Shown in pieces: positions 44,165 to 54,401 of a stretch of 64,000 nt of DNA. The translations under genes were made by a program, and so were the position numbers. The stretch spans positions 1,116,001 to 1,180,000 of the forward strand of contig CAVPJW010000002.1 of NCBI GenBank assembly GCA_963705525.1, in the 5' to 3' direction. The stretch is from CAVPJW01 sp963705525. GTDB taxonomy: Bacteria > Acidobacteriota > Vicinamibacteria > Vicinamibacterales > CAVPJW01. Under the pieces are notes generated by a model. That model made no database searches. It was not told the origin of the DNA and worked only from the letters and a program-made list of their open reading frames with translations. How positions within the stretch are numbered: position 1 is the stretch's first letter; each line of letters opens with the position of its first letter.

Positions 44165-45158
44165 GTGGCATTTGTTGTCATCACTTTCGCGCTCGTCCTG
44201 CTGATCGTCATCGGCGGCTACTGGTTCTTCGTCGTCAGACCAGAAGAGGAAACCAGGACAAAGCTGGTCCGCCGCCTCGGTAGGGCGTCGAAGACCAAGT
44301 CGGTGGCCGCCGACCTGCTCAAGCCGTTGCAGCGCATGAGCGCGATCAAGCCGCTCGAAAACGTGTTCGCGCTGCTGAAGGGCTGGATCGAGCCCCTCAA
44401 CGTCACGATCCAGCAATCCGGGCTCAAGACCACCGTCGGGACGGTGCTCCTGGCGACGGGGTGCGCGGCCGTTCTGACCTTCCAGGCCGTCCTGTTCTTC
44501 ACGCACTATGCCGTCATCGCGCTGCTCTTCGCCCTGATCGGCGGCGCGATGCCGATCTTCTATGTGCGGCACAAGCGGAACAAGCGGCTGCTCAAGTTCG
44601 AGGAGCAGTTCCCGGAAGCCATCGACCTGCTGGCCCGCGCACTCCGGGCGGGCCATGCGCTGACGACCGGGCTTGCGATGGTGGCCGAAGAGCTCGCGGA
44701 TCCGATCGGTGGCGAGTTCCGACAACTCTACGACCAGCAGAACTTCGGGATGCCGCATGCCCGAGGCGCTGAAGGAATTCGCCGCGCGGGTCCCATCGCT
44801 CGACGCGAAGTTCTTCGTGACGGCGGTGCTGACGCAGCGCGAGGCCGGCGGCAACCTGTCCGAGGTGCTCGACAACCTGGCGACCATCATCCGTGACCGG
44901 TTCCGCGTCAAGCGCCAGGTGCGCGTCATTTCGGCCCACGGCCGCATCACCGGCTGGGTGCTTGCGTGTCTGCCCCCCGGCCTGGCGATCGGCTTCACGA
45001 TCCTGACGCCCGACTCGTACAAGATGTTCTATCGCGATCCACTCGGCATCAAGATGATCTTCTTCGCCATCTTGCTGCAGATCATGGGTGTCCTCGTCAT
45101 TCGACGAATCGTGGACATCGAGTATCAGGTGCTGGGATGCCATCAGATCTCATTCTGA
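44165..45158 (+). CDS. tadB: Tad inner-membrane platform protein TadB (one frameshift)
   Basis: A GspF-type membrane platform protein. The GTG at 44165 lies 11 bp after cpaF. Residues 1-22 form a membrane helix; two central helices and the GspF domain follow (KFEEQFPEAIDLLARALRAGHALTTGLAMVAEELADPIGGEF). An extra C at 44756 breaks QQNFGMP from MPEALKEFAARVPSLDAKFFVTAVLTQREAGGNLSEVLDNLA. Two C-terminal helices end at 45158. The restored product is about 330 aa. The first MPEAL segment also begins the alternative frame that runs to the stop. Confidence 0.86.
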
Positions 45159-46052
45159 CAATCGTCGCCGTCTTCATCTCCGTCGGGTTGCTGTCGTTCT
45201 TCATGGTGTCGCGCGTGCTCTCGCGCACGGCGCCGGAGCGGCGGTTTCTACAGAAGGCGAGCATGACCGGCATCGTCAACGTCGATGCCATGCGCCTCGC
45301 AGAAGCACCGAGCGAGCTGGCCAAGCGTTTCCAGCACGTCGTGCCCAAGTCGCCAAAGGAGTTGGGCCGGCTGCGGCGTCGACTCTCGACGGCCGGCTAC
45401 CGGAGCGCGAGCGCGGCTGTCATCTTCGGATTCAGCGAAATCGCGATGACGATTCTCGGCGGGCTGCTGCCGCTCCTGACGTTTGGCGGGTCGCGCGGCA
45501 TCATCTTCGGAATCCTCGGGGCGATGATCGGGTATCTCCTGCCGACATTCTGGCTTGCGCGCCAGACCGCCAAGCGGCAGAAGCAGATCACCAACGGGCT
45601 GCCCGACGCGCTCGACCTGCTCGTCGTCTGCATCGAGGCCGGCTCGGGTCTCGATCAGGCGATCGTCAAGACGAGCGACGAACTGGACATCTCGTACCCC
45701 GCGCTCGCCGAAGAGCTTCGTCTGATCAGCACCGAGATTCGCGCCGGCAAGCCTCGCATCGAGGCGTTCAAGAACTTCGCGGCACGAACCAAGGTCGATG
45801 ATGTCAGGGCGCTCGTCGTCATGCTCGTGCAGACCGATCGATTCGGCACGAGCATCGCGCAGGCGCTTCGGACTCACGCCGAAACCGCCCGCATCAAACG
45901 GCGCCAGCGCGCCGAGGAGCGGGCGGCCAAGGTCGCCGTCAAGCTGGTGTTCCCGCTCGTGTTCCTTCTCTTTCCGGCGCTCTACGTCGCCATTCTGGGC
46001 CCCGCTGTTGTACAGGTACGTCCGCGTGTTCAAGGGCGAGGTCATGAAGTAG
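45137..46052 (+). CDS. tadC: Tad inner-membrane platform protein TadC (frameshift near the end)
   Basis: Second GspF-type platform subunit. The ATG at 45137 overlaps the tadB end by 22 bp. It has an N-terminal helix, two central helices (ILGGLLPLLTFGG, GIIFGILGAMIGYLLPTFWLA) and the GspF domain GLPDALDLLVVCIEAGSGLDQAIVKTSDELD with RFGTSIAQALRTHAETARIKRRQRAEE. The last helix is VFLLFPALYVAILGPAVVQ. An extra G at 46016 makes the frame run into the next gene; after removing it the protein ends YVRVFKGEVMK at the TAG of 46050-46052, about 304 aa, the usual size. Confidence 0.86.
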
Positions 46053-46064
46053 AAGGAGGGCCAG

Positions 46065-46163
46065 ATGGACAGCGTGACGATGATTCTGCTTTTGGCGGCC
46101 GGCGTGACCCTGGTGCTCTACTTGCTGCGTCGCCGATCCCGGCTAAACAAAGAGGACGACTAG
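46065..46163 (+). CDS. 32-aa single-pass membrane micropeptide (copy 2)
   Basis: ATG 46065 to TAG 46163, 32 residues, with an excellent Shine-Dalgarno (AAGGAGGG) 5 nt before the ATG. Hydrophobic residues 5-21 are followed by RRRSRL and an acidic end (NKEDD). Residues 12-27 match copy 1 (35323-35421) at 12 of 16 positions. It lies between tadC and the tadD-like gene, 12 bp after tadC, so it is probably co-translated with the platform genes. The basic RRRSRL should face the cytoplasm. No function is known to me. Confidence 0.78.
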   Translation: MDSVTMILLLAAGVTLVLYLLRRRSRLNKEDD

Positions 46164-46171
46164 ATCACACG

Positions 46172-47149
46172 ATGACCGCATGCCGCCGGCTTAGTGCCGT
46201 TCTGTTGCTCGGTTGCCTGGCTGCGGGGTGCGCGTCGCACCGGAAGCCCGACACGCTCGCCCATCGCTTCGTCAGGACCGGTCAGCCCAAGATCCAGTTG
46301 GGTGACGCGGTGCGGGTGAAAGGCTCCCTCCACGAGTACGCTCAGAAACTCCGACACTTGACGGCGGCGGCGAAGCCTCAGACGAAGTCTCTCCTCCCGA
46401 CGATCGAGACACGCGATCCCGATCTCTCGCGCGCGCTGATGGCGGAGCTGATACTCCCGACCGCGCAGAATCATTGTCACGTCGCCGAGCAGTACTACCG
46501 GCTGCACATCCTCGACACCGCGTATCAGCGTTTCAATCGAGCGCTCCGGGTCAATCCGACCTACGCCCCCGCCTTCGAGGGCATGGCGCGGGTTTGGCGC
46601 GACTGGGGCGAGCCCGGCCTCGCGCTGGGTGACGCGCACCGGGCGACCTATTACGCGCCCGACTGGGCCCAGGGTTGGAACACTCTCGGAACGGTGCTTC
46701 AGGCAGTTGACCGCCGCGCCGATGCACGGAACGCCTATCACACAGCGGTGGCGCGCGATCCGAAGGCGGCGTACGCCTACAACAACCTCTGCTACCTGTC
46801 GGTCCTCGAAGGCAAGGCGTCGCGAGGCGTCGCCGAGTGCCAGGCCGCGCTCCGTCTCGACCCGACCCTCATCGCCACGCGTAACAACCTGGCGCTGGCC
46901 TACGCATCCACCGGTCGGATCAAGCTGGCCGAACAGGTGCTGCTCGAAGGACGAGACAGCGCCGTCGGCCAGTACAACGTCGGCATGGTGCGAATGGCAC
47001 AAGGCCGATACAGCGCTGCTGCGGACGCCTTCAATCAGGCGAGAACGCTCAAGCCCAGGTGGCGCGCCGCCCACGATCGTGCAAAGCAGGCCCGAACGCT
47101 CGCCTCCCAGACCTCTGATCGCCAGGAGCCCAGCGATGTCTACGACTGA
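46172..47149 (+). CDS. TPR lipoprotein, TadD-like
   Basis: A 325-aa protein with a signal peptide and lipobox LLLGCLAAGC. Residues about 105-300 contain five or six TPR units, for example LDTAYQRFNRALRVNPTYAPAF, GWNTLGTVLQAVDRRADARNAYHTAVARDPKAAYAY, LAYASTGRIKLAEQVLLEG and YSAAADAFNQARTLKPRW. TadD proteins are TPR pilotin-like lipoproteins of Tad systems; position after tadC fits. It overlaps the ATPase gene by 14 bp. Confidence 0.82.
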   Translation: MTACRRLSAVLLLGCLAAGCASHRKPDTLAHRFVRTGQPKIQLGDAVRVKGSLHEYAQKLRHLTAAAKPQTKSLLPTIETRDPDLSRALMAELILPTAQNHCHVAEQYYRLHILDTAYQRFNRALRVNPTYAPAFEGMARVWRDWGEPGLALGDAHRATYYAPDWAQGWNTLGTVLQAVDRRADARNAYHTAVARDPKAAYAYNNLCYLSVLEGKASRGVAECQAALRLDPTLIATRNNLALAYASTGRIKLAEQVLLEGRDSAVGQYNVGMVRMAQGRYSAAADAFNQARTLKPRWRAAHDRAKQARTLASQTSDRQEPSDVYD

Positions 47150-48456
47150 ACTGATGTCCGTCTCCGAAATTCCGCCCGCGCCGACGACCCTGCAACAGGC
47201 GGGGCTGAACCTCGATCTGGTCATTCAACTTGTCGTCAAGGCGCTCCATTTTTCGGGCGACCTGACCGGTCATGAAATCGGAAAGCGCCTCGCGCTGCCG
47301 TTCCCAGTCGTCGAGCCGGCAATCGAACAGCTTCTCTCGCAGCACCAGATAGAGATCATGGGCGGCACAATGTACGGGCGCCCTTCGTATCGCTACCGCA
47401 TCACCGACGCCGGACGTTCCCGCGCCATTCTCTTTCTCGAGTCGAACCAGTACGTCGGCGAAGCGCCGGTGCCCCTGGAGCAGTACCGGACCTACATGGA
47501 GACGTTTAAGACGACGTCGCCGTTTCATGTCACTCGCGACACGGTGCGCCGCGCGTTTTCACATCTCGTCCTGAGCGATCGGATCCTCGATCAGGTTGGC
47601 CCCGCGGTGAGCGACGGCCACTCGATGTTCGTGTACGGCCCGGCCGGCAACGGGAAGAGCGTGATCTCGGAAGCCATCGGCCGCATGCTCGTGGGTGACA
47701 TCGCGATTCCACACGCGCTCGTCGTGGAGGGCAGCATCATCCGCTTCTACAACCCGGTGAACCACGAGCCGGTGGCTGTGGACGAGAACGATTCCGGCAT
47801 CCACGCCGGCCCGAGCGTACGACCAGCGCTGGGTCCGCTGCAAGCGCCCCACCGTCGTCGTCGGAGGAGAGCTCACGCTCGAGTCTCTCGATCTGTCGTA
47901 CGACCCCGCGCTCGGGTACTACCGCGCACCGATTCAGGCCATGGCCAATGGCGGCGTGCTCGTCATCGACGACTTCGGCCGGCAGCAGTGTTCGCCCCGC
48001 GACCTCTTGAACCGCTGGATCGTGCCGCTCGAGAGCCGCGTCGATTACCTGACGCTTCGCTCGGGGCTGAAATTCGAGCTGCCTTTCATGGCGCTCGTGG
48101 CGTTCGCGACGAATATCCGGCCGGTCGAGCTCGTTGACGAAGCCTTCCTGCGCCGCATTCAGTACAAGATTTTTGCGGAGAGCCCATCGGTCGAACAGTT
48201 CATCCAGATCTTCCAGAACTACTGCACCTATCAGAACGTGGGGTTCAATCGCCGCGTGGTGGAGCAGCTGCTCCAGGAGTACTACAAGCCTCGCCAGATT
48301 GAGCTGCGCGGTTGTCAGCCACGCGACTTGGTGAACCATGCCCTTTCGCTGGCCGCCTATCGCGACGAGCCGCGACGTCTGACCTACGAGCTGCTGGAGG
48401 CAGCGTGCGCCACCTACTTCGTCGACGACTCCGAGGCGCCGCCAGTCTACGCGTGA
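47136..48456 (+). CDS. MoxR-like AAA ATPase with winged-helix N-terminus (one frameshift)
   Basis: ATG at 47136. Residues 1-120 look like a winged-helix domain (ALHFSGDLTGHEIGKRLALPFPVVEPAIEQLL and GRPSYRYRITDAGRSRA). The AAA module has Walker A VYGPAGNGKSVISEAIGRML and Walker B GGVLVIDDFGRQQ, then FATNIRPVELVDEAFLRRIQYKI, a sensor and arginine-finger region. An extra G at 47808 shifts the frame between VDENDSGIHA and ARAYDQRWVRCKRP. The restored product is about 439 aa. MoxR ATPases usually work with VWA proteins; a VWA gene follows with a 4-bp overlap. Its place inside a Tad locus is unusual in my experience, though similar ATPases may occur near pili. Confidence 0.8.
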
Positions 48457-50421
48457 GACCTTCGCGGTCGGGCGTCGCCGCTCTCATCACGCTCGCTTTC
48501 GCCGTCCCGCTCGTGACGGCGCCACACGCGGGAGACGGCGCACTCTCCGTTCGCATCACATCTCCGCTCGGCCGCACAGGCGTGCAGGGCACCGTGCGCA
48601 TCGTCGCCCAGGTCCGCGCCCGCCCTGAAGCGGTCCTGAGCGGGGTCCAGTTCTACGTCGATTCCCAGTTGGTGGGCACCGTCTCGGACGGTCCGCCGTA
48701 CGCCGTCGAGTGGGTCGACGACAATCCCTTCCAGGCGCGCGACATCCTGGTTCAGCTCACCGATCAGCTCGGGAACGTCGCCCAGGATCGGGTGCACCTG
48801 GATCCCTTCGAAATCGCCGAGACCACCGAGGTCAACAGCGTGCTGCTCGAGGCTTCGGTGCAGGACCGCAAGGGCCGCTTCATCATCGGCCTGGGTGCGC
48901 CGAACTTTGAGCTCAAGGAAAATGGTGTTCCTCAAACGCCGCAAGTCGTCCGACAGGAAGCCGTCCCGGCCACGTTCGCTCTGCTCGTCGATCGCAGTCA
49001 AAGCATGCAGCGCAGGATGGACTTCGTGCGCAACGCGGCCGCGCGCCTCGTGGGATCGCTCCGGCCTCACGACCGCGTGATGGTGGCGCCGTTCTCGAAG
49101 GAACTGGGCGCTGTGACGGGACCGACCGACGATCATGCCACCATCCTTGAAGCGATTGGGGCCATTCGGCCGGCGGGCGGGACGTCGATTCTTGATTCCC
49201 TGGTTGAGGTCACCAAGAGGCTGCCCGGACGCGACACCGGACGTCGAGTCGTCATCCTCGTCACCGATGGGTACGACGAGAACAGCCAGACCTCGGCCGC
49301 CGACACATTGACAGCCGTGAAGGCGTCCGGCGTCACCACGTACACCATCGGGATCGGAGGCGTCGCCGGCATTTCGCTGCAGGGCGAGCGCCTCATGAAA
49401 CGGCTGGCAGCCGAAACGGGCGGCCAGGCGTTCTTTCCGCCTCGCGAGACCGATCTCAACGTCGTGTACGACAGGCTCGCGACCGACGCGCAGAATCGCT
49501 ATCTCATCACCTACACGCCCCGCAATCAGAAGGCCGACGGCTCGTGGCGAGCGGTGTCGCTGGCGACGACGCCCGAGAGTTACGTGGTGAGGACCCGAGA
49601 TGGCTATCAGGCGCCCAGGCCGCCGCCGATCCGTCCCACGCTCGAATTCACGGTCACCGGTCGTGACGAGAGTTACGTCAGCGTGACGGCTGACGACCTG
49701 GACGTGCTCGAGGATGGCGTGCCGCAGAAGGTCGATACGTTTCAGGAAGCGGTGCACGCCCGTCTCCATCATCCTGGCGCTCGACGCGAGCGGCAGCATG
49801 AAGAAGAGTGCCGATGCGGTTGTCCAGGCCGCGTCTGAATTCGTCAGCGCCATCAGGCCGCAGGACAGTCTCGCCGTCGTGCTGTTTTCAGACAAGTCGC
49901 TCTTCGCGCATGACTTCTCGAAGAATCGCGAATCGACGTACGAGGCCATCAAGGGATATCAGGCCGCCGGCGGGACGGCCCTGTACGACGCGCTGAAGGA
50001 TTCTCTCATCCATCTTCGCCACGTCGAGGGCCGTCGTGTCGTCGTGGTCGTCACCGATGGACGCGACGAGAATAGCACCAGCACCGGTCCCGGCAGCTCG
50101 GCGACGCTGGACCAGGTGACCGATCTCATTCGACAGACCGGCTCGGTTGTCTACTCAATCGGCCTCGGAGGCAACGTGGACCGAGCGCCACTCGAGCGGA
50201 TCGCGAAGCTTTCCGGCGGTCAGAGCTACTTTCCCATGGGGGTCTCGTCTCTCGCCGGCGACTACCGCCATGTGGTCGAGAACCTGCGGCGACGATTTGC
50301 GCTCAGTTACACGTCGTCGAACTCTACGCGGGATGGATCGTGGCGATCCGTATCGATCCGCCCTCGCTCGGAGAACGTCGCGATCAACAGTCCGAGCGGG
50401 TACTTCGCGCCTGAAAAGTGA
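48453..50421 (+). CDS. Secreted protein with two VWA domains, Acidobacterial VWFA-related type (one frameshift)
   Basis: The GTG at 48453 overlaps the ATPase stop by 4 bp. Residues 1-24 form a signal peptide. An Ig-like part (RITSPLGRTGVQGTVRIVAQV) precedes VWA domain 1 with the MIDAS-like ALLVDRSQSMQRRM and VVILVTDGYDENSQT. VWA domain 2 has LALDASGSMKKSADAV and VVVVVTDGRDENSTS; DASGS is the classical metal-binding motif, while domain 1 has DRSQS. An extra C at 49755 separates DTFQEAV from TPVSIILALDASGSM. The restored length is about 655 aa. RFALSYTSSNSTRDGSWRSV at the end fits the VWFA-related domain that is expanded in Acidobacteriota. Confidence 0.83.
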
Positions 50422-50433
50422 TGGAGGAGGAAG

Positions 50434-50489
50434 ACACTCAGGGCTCAGGGCTCAAGGCCCAGAAGGCGTCAGACTCACGACTCAAAGCA
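50434..50489. repeat. Stutter repeat array, CTCAGGGCTCAGGGCTCAAGGC type
   Basis: Low-complexity array after the VWA gene, built from variants of ACTCAGGGCTCAGGGCTC and then CAGACTCACGACTCAAAGC. It lies 13 bp after the stop codon and before the 58-aa gene. It is one of five distinct arrays in the window. Confidence 0.65.
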
Positions 50490-50535
50490 CGGGCCGGGGC
50501 GTGAGACGCACGTGTCGTAACAAGGCAGGTGAACG

Positions 50536-50712
50536 ATGAATGGGCTGCTCGGCAGTGCAACACGGGTCGGGATCGTGTTGCTCATCGCGGCAACGGTGAT
50601 TCTGTACGTCAACAGTCTGGGCGGCGCAGCGGTCGTCACTGACGCGCTGACGCGCTTGATGGCCGACCTGGCCAGCTCGGCGCGCTATATCGTCCGCAGT
50701 ACCGTCGGCTGA
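50536..50712 (+). CDS. 58-aa small membrane protein
   Basis: ATG 50536 to TGA 50710-50712. One hydrophobic segment (about 11-33: VGIVLLIAATVILYVNSLGGAAVV) is followed by an amphipathic helix (ALTRLMADLASSARYIVRS). AAGGCAGGTGAAC upstream is a weak ribosome-binding site. I recognise no family. It resembles a small pilin- or holin-like peptide only in length. It is the last gene before the spermidine synthase-like gene and may close the Tad transcript. Confidence 0.55.
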   Translation: MNGLLGSATRVGIVLLIAATVILYVNSLGGAAVVTDALTRLMADLASSARYIVRSTVG

Positions 50713-50772
50713 GGCCGCGGAGATCCCCCGCCCGTACGAGTCGGCTGGACATGGAGAGCCGCGTCGGTCGCG

Positions 50773-53013
50773 GTGTGGACTCCCGGATCGGCACCGCCGG
50801 TCCGATACGAATTCTTGTCCGAGCCGATTGTGATTGCCTCCGTACTCTTCTCGGCGACCATTTTTCTCAGTTCTGCGCTCCTCTTTCTAATCCAGCCGCT
50901 CGTCGCCAAGATGGTGCTGCCGCTGGCGGGAGGATCGCCGGCCGTCTGGAATACGTGCATGATGTTCTTCCAGACGTCGCTCCTGATTGGATACCTCTAC
51001 ACGCATGCAAGCAGCCGATGGCTCGGCTTTCGCACGCAGGTCTGGACGCATCTCGCATTGCTGCTCTTACCGCTGCTCGTGCTGCCTGTGGCAATCTCGA
51101 GCGTGGAGGTCGGGCCGCTCGGCAAGAGCCCGATCCTCTGGCTGCTTGCACTGCTCGGCGCGACGGTGGGATTGCCGGCGCTCGCCGTATCCGGCAACGC
51201 ACCGATGCTGCAACGGTGGTTTGCGACCACGTCGAACTCGGCGCGCCAGAATCCGTACGTTCTCTACGTCTCGAGCAACGTCGCCAGCCTGCTCGCACTC
51301 GTCGCGTATCCCATCCTCATCGAACCAACCTTGACGCTGCGGCAGCAGGCTTACACCTGGCAGGTCGCGTACTGGTTGCTCGTGGTCTTCTTCTTCTTGT
51401 GCGCCGCACTCACGAAGACGGGCGGCGCGTCAGCTGCAACAGGCTCGACGTCTGTGGCGGCCGGGCCAGATACGGTCGTGACGCTCTCTCAACGCCTCCG
51501 ATGGTTCGTCCTCGCGTTCGTGCCATCGGGAATCCTGCTTGGCGTGACGCACTTCCTGACGACCGACATCGCAGCGGTCCCTCTGCTCTGGGTCGTACCG
51601 CTCGCGCTCTATCTTGCGACCTTCGCGCTTGCCTTCTATCGACCGGCAACCATGATGGAGCTGGCCGATTCCGCATTTCCGATTCTGTTCGTTCCGCTCG
51701 GTCTCGTGATGATGCTGGGCGCGACCCGACCTCTGGCGTTCGCGATGTCGCTTCATCTGGCGGCCTTTTTTGCCGCCGCGTTGATGTGCCACAGCAGGCT
51801 CGCCGCCGACCGGCCGGACGTCAAACACCTGACCGAGTACTACTTCTGGATCGCGCTCGGAGGCATGGCGGGCAGCGTGTTCAATACGCTCCTCGCGCCG
51901 CTGCTCTTCAAGTCGGTGCTCGAGTATCCGCTCGAGCTGCTCATGGCGTGCTTCCTGAGACCGATGCCGAGGAAGACCACCGACCGAGGCTTCTCCTGGA
52001 AGGACATCGCATATCCCGTCGCGCTGGCCGCCATCACGCTCGTCACGCTGGCGGCGGCCAAGACCAACAACTGGTCGGCCCGCACATTGCTGCTGGTGCT
52101 GATTCCGGTGTCGTTCGGCTGCCTGACTTTTTCACGCCGGCCCCTGAGGTTCGCAGTTGGCCTGGCGCTCGTCGTCATTGCCGGCCGTTCGCTGGCCCAG
52201 TCCGGCGAAAAACAGCTGTACGCCGAACGAACGTTCTTCGGCGTGTACCGCGTGTCCGAGACGGCCAACCGCGCGTTCCACGAACTCCATCATGGGACGA
52301 CCCTGCACGGCAGGCAGAGTCTCGCGCCGGGGCACGAGAGGGAGCCACTCACCTATTTCCATCGGACAGGCCCGATTGGTCAGGCGATCGCCGGGTGGCC
52401 CTCTCACGCAAACCCGAAGCTGGAGGTGGGCGTCGTCGGACTCGGTGCCGGCTCGCTCTCGGCCTACGCGCAGCCAGGGCAGCATTGGACGTTCTTCGAA
52501 ATCGATCCTGGGATCGAGTGCATCGCTCGCGACGTCAGGAACTTCACCTATCTCCGCGACTGCGCCGGCGACTGGAACGTGAAAATCGGGGACGGTCGGC
52601 TCTCCATCGCCGAGGCGGCACCGTCGTCGTTCGACCTCTTGATTCTGGACGCGTTCAGCTCGGACTCGATTCCGATGCACATGCTCACGCGTGAGGCAGT
52701 GGAGCTCTACCGATCGCGCGTGAAGGAGTCGGGGCTGATCGCGATCCATTGCTCCAACCGGTTCCTCGCACTCAAGCCGGTGCTGTCGCGACTGGCTGCC
52801 GGCGCGGGCCTGACCGCGATGGCGCAGGACAATGCTCCGACTGACGCCGAGAACGACGCGGGCAAGACCGCGTCAGAGTGGGTGGTGATGGCCAGGCGGC
52901 CGGAGACTCTTCAGTTCCTGGCAAGCGACGCGCGCTGGTTCGAGCTCGAGCCCGATCCCAAGGCGCCGCTCTGGACGGATGATTTCTCCAACGTGTGGAG
53001 TGTGTTGAGGTGA
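50773..53013 (+). CDS. Membrane-fused spermidine synthase-like protein
   Basis: A 746-aa protein from the GTG at 50773; a GTG at 50830 is an alternative that starts right at the first membrane helix. The first about 430 residues hold about a dozen hydrophobic helices, and SALLFLIQPLVAKMVLPLAGGSPAVWNTCMMFFQ is the hallmark of this fused family. The C-terminal domain has an AdoMet-fold GVVGLGAGSLSAYAQPGQHWTFFEIDPGIECIA and LLILDAFSSDSIPMHMLTREAVELY. The polyamine-synthase motif DGGDG is missing, so spermidine synthesis is not assured. The physiological role of such fused proteins is unknown to me. Confidence 0.85.
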   Translation: MWTPGSAPPVRYEFLSEPIVIASVLFSATIFLSSALLFLIQPLVAKMVLPLAGGSPAVWNTCMMFFQTSLLIGYLYTHASSRWLGFRTQVWTHLALLLLPLLVLPVAISSVEVGPLGKSPILWLLALLGATVGLPALAVSGNAPMLQRWFATTSNSARQNPYVLYVSSNVASLLALVAYPILIEPTLTLRQQAYTWQVAYWLLVVFFFLCAALTKTGGASAATGSTSVAAGPDTVVTLSQRLRWFVLAFVPSGILLGVTHFLTTDIAAVPLLWVVPLALYLATFALAFYRPATMMELADSAFPILFVPLGLVMMLGATRPLAFAMSLHLAAFFAAALMCHSRLAADRPDVKHLTEYYFWIALGGMAGSVFNTLLAPLLFKSVLEYPLELLMACFLRPMPRKTTDRGFSWKDIAYPVALAAITLVTLAAAKTNNWSARTLLLVLIPVSFGCLTFSRRPLRFAVGLALVVIAGRSLAQSGEKQLYAERTFFGVYRVSETANRAFHELHHGTTLHGRQSLAPGHEREPLTYFHRTGPIGQAIAGWPSHANPKLEVGVVGLGAGSLSAYAQPGQHWTFFEIDPGIECIARDVRNFTYLRDCAGDWNVKIGDGRLSIAEAAPSSFDLLILDAFSSDSIPMHMLTREAVELYRSRVKESGLIAIHCSNRFLALKPVLSRLAAGAGLTAMAQDNAPTDAENDAGKTASEWVVMARRPETLQFLASDARWFELEPDPKAPLWTDDFSNVWSVLR

Positions 53014-53040
53014 TGCCGGTAGGCGCACGAGGAGCGGAGC

Positions 53041-53070
53041 CTTGAGCCGGCCTTGACCCTTGAACCTCAA
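53041..53070. repeat. Short stutter array, CCTTGACCCTTGAACC type
   Basis: CTTGAGCCGGCCTTGACCCTTGAACCTCAAG lies in the 66-bp gap between the convergent synthase-like gene and the TonB-like gene. CTTGAG and CTCAAG at its ends are complementary, so it may form a small hairpin for bidirectional termination. Confidence 0.5.
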
Positions 53071-53079
53071 GTCGACGGT

Positions 53080-54357
53080 CTACTGAGTGACCCTGACCCG
53101 CTGTCTGAACTTCACAGGCTGTCCATCTCTCACTGCCGGCCTGAATCTCCACGCCTTTGCAGCGCTGAGGATCATCCGATCCTGAAATCGACCCGGCCAG
53201 GTGATGAGCTTCACGTCATCGACTTCACCGGTCTCATTCACGAGCAACTCGACGACGCCCACCGTTTCGGGATTGGTGCCGGCCGGCGGAATCTGCGGCA
53301 ACGCCTTCTGCGCCATCATTGGAGGCGTCACCCCCGCGTCGTCTCCTGAATAGACGTTCGGATCACGCGCCGGCGGCGGAGGGTCAGGCGGCAGGTTCAC
53401 TGACGTGTTCAGCTCGCCGAGCGATGCGCTGATCTCGAAGGTCTTCGATGGTTTGGTCGCCGGCAGACGCTTCGCGCGGGGCTTGCCGGTCCGCTTGACT
53501 GGCTCGGGAGCGGAAGCTGGAACAAGGGGGTCAGGCGCGAGTGCCGCCACTGGTGTGGGCGAGATGAGTCCGGTGGTCCTGGCGAGAAGGTTTCGCCCCT
53601 GTTCGACGAGATCCTGGCTGGTCTGGAGTCCGTCCTTCATCTTCTCGGTGAGGACGCCCTTGGCAGCCTCACCCGCGCTCGCCAGCGTCCCACGCGTATC
53701 GACACCGTTCTGTGAATGGACCCATCGGTATACGGCGAACACGGCCAGCAGCATGGCCGCGGCGACGCTGAGGTAATACACCACGCGTCGCTGCATCGAT
53801 GTCAGCGGTCCCGGCATGGTGACCTTGCGTTCGCGCGGCAACGACACCTCAACCGCCCGTTGCGGACCGCTCGCCATGACCGCGAGAGCTCGCGCGCACA
53901 ACGCCTGCAGCGTTTGACGTCGCTCGGGGCGATCGAAGTACGCAAGCGCGCGGGCAAAGTCCGCGACACTCGGATAGGCTGGCACTTCAAAGGTCGTCTG
54001 CGAGACGAACAACCGGAGCTCGGCGGGAGTCGCAGTTCCTTCGAGCAGCGCATTCAACGTGAGCCCCAATCGCTTGATCGAATGGCTGGCATTCGGTCCC
54101 ATCGCCATGAGCACGACATCGCCCTGATCCGTCAGGCGGACATCCCCTGGTTCCGGAACGGTCGATCGCGCTTCGTCATGACCGGTGATCGCGTCGCACA
54201 GCTGCCGGACGACGGCGACGGCCTCGAACCACTGAAGGGGGACGTTGTATGCAATGAGGTCGGCCACGGACACAGATTCATGCGTCTGGAGAGGGACCTC
54301 CCCACCAGTTGAACCCCGTTCCGGCCGAGAAAGATCGAAGAGATTGAAGTCTGCCAT
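53080..54357 (-). CDS. TonB-like energy-transducer protein with N-terminal cytoplasmic domain
   Basis: A 425-aa protein starting at MADFNLFDLSRPERG (ATG 54357). A longer upstream frame would overlap the divergent kinase start. Residues 1-185 are soluble and look helical (YNVPLQWFEAVAVVRQLCDAITGHDEA, VADFARALAYFDRPERR); they resemble a small serine/threonine-kinase-like scaffold without catalytic motifs. One transmembrane helix lies at about 190-210 (VVYYLSVAAAMLLAVFAVYRW), then a Pro-rich linker, and the C-terminal TonB fold GVVELLVNETGEVDDVKLITWPGRFQDRMILSAAKAWRFRPAVRDG. A TonB protein with a large cytoplasmic domain is unusual and suggests signalling. Confidence 0.75.
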   Translation of the reverse strand: MADFNLFDLSRPERGSTGGEVPLQTHESVSVADLIAYNVPLQWFEAVAVVRQLCDAITGHDEARSTVPEPGDVRLTDQGDVVLMAMGPNASHSIKRLGLTLNALLEGTATPAELRLFVSQTTFEVPAYPSVADFARALAYFDRPERRQTLQALCARALAVMASGPQRAVEVSLPRERKVTMPGPLTSMQRRVVYYLSVAAAMLLAVFAVYRWVHSQNGVDTRGTLASAGEAAKGVLTEKMKDGLQTSQDLVEQGRNLLARTTGLISPTPVAALAPDPLVPASAPEPVKRTGKPRAKRLPATKPSKTFEISASLGELNTSVNLPPDPPPPARDPNVYSGDDAGVTPPMMAQKALPQIPPAGTNPETVGVVELLVNETGEVDDVKLITWPGRFQDRMILSAAKAWRFRPAVRDGQPVKFRQRVRVTQ

Positions 54358-54401
54358 AGAGCGGACACGAGCCTCCCGAGGAATGGTACGGCGAGCAACC
54401 T

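Noticed and set aside
50513..50527. GTCGTAACAAGG match to the conserved 3' end of 16S rRNA
   Set aside because: Only 12 bases match; flanking sequence has no 16S helix 44/45 or anti-Shine-Dalgarno, so it is chance.
50773..53013. Calling the fused membrane protein a true spermidine synthase (speE)
   Set aside because: The polyamine-binding DGGDG motif is not present and such fused proteins often lack demonstrated polyamine activity.
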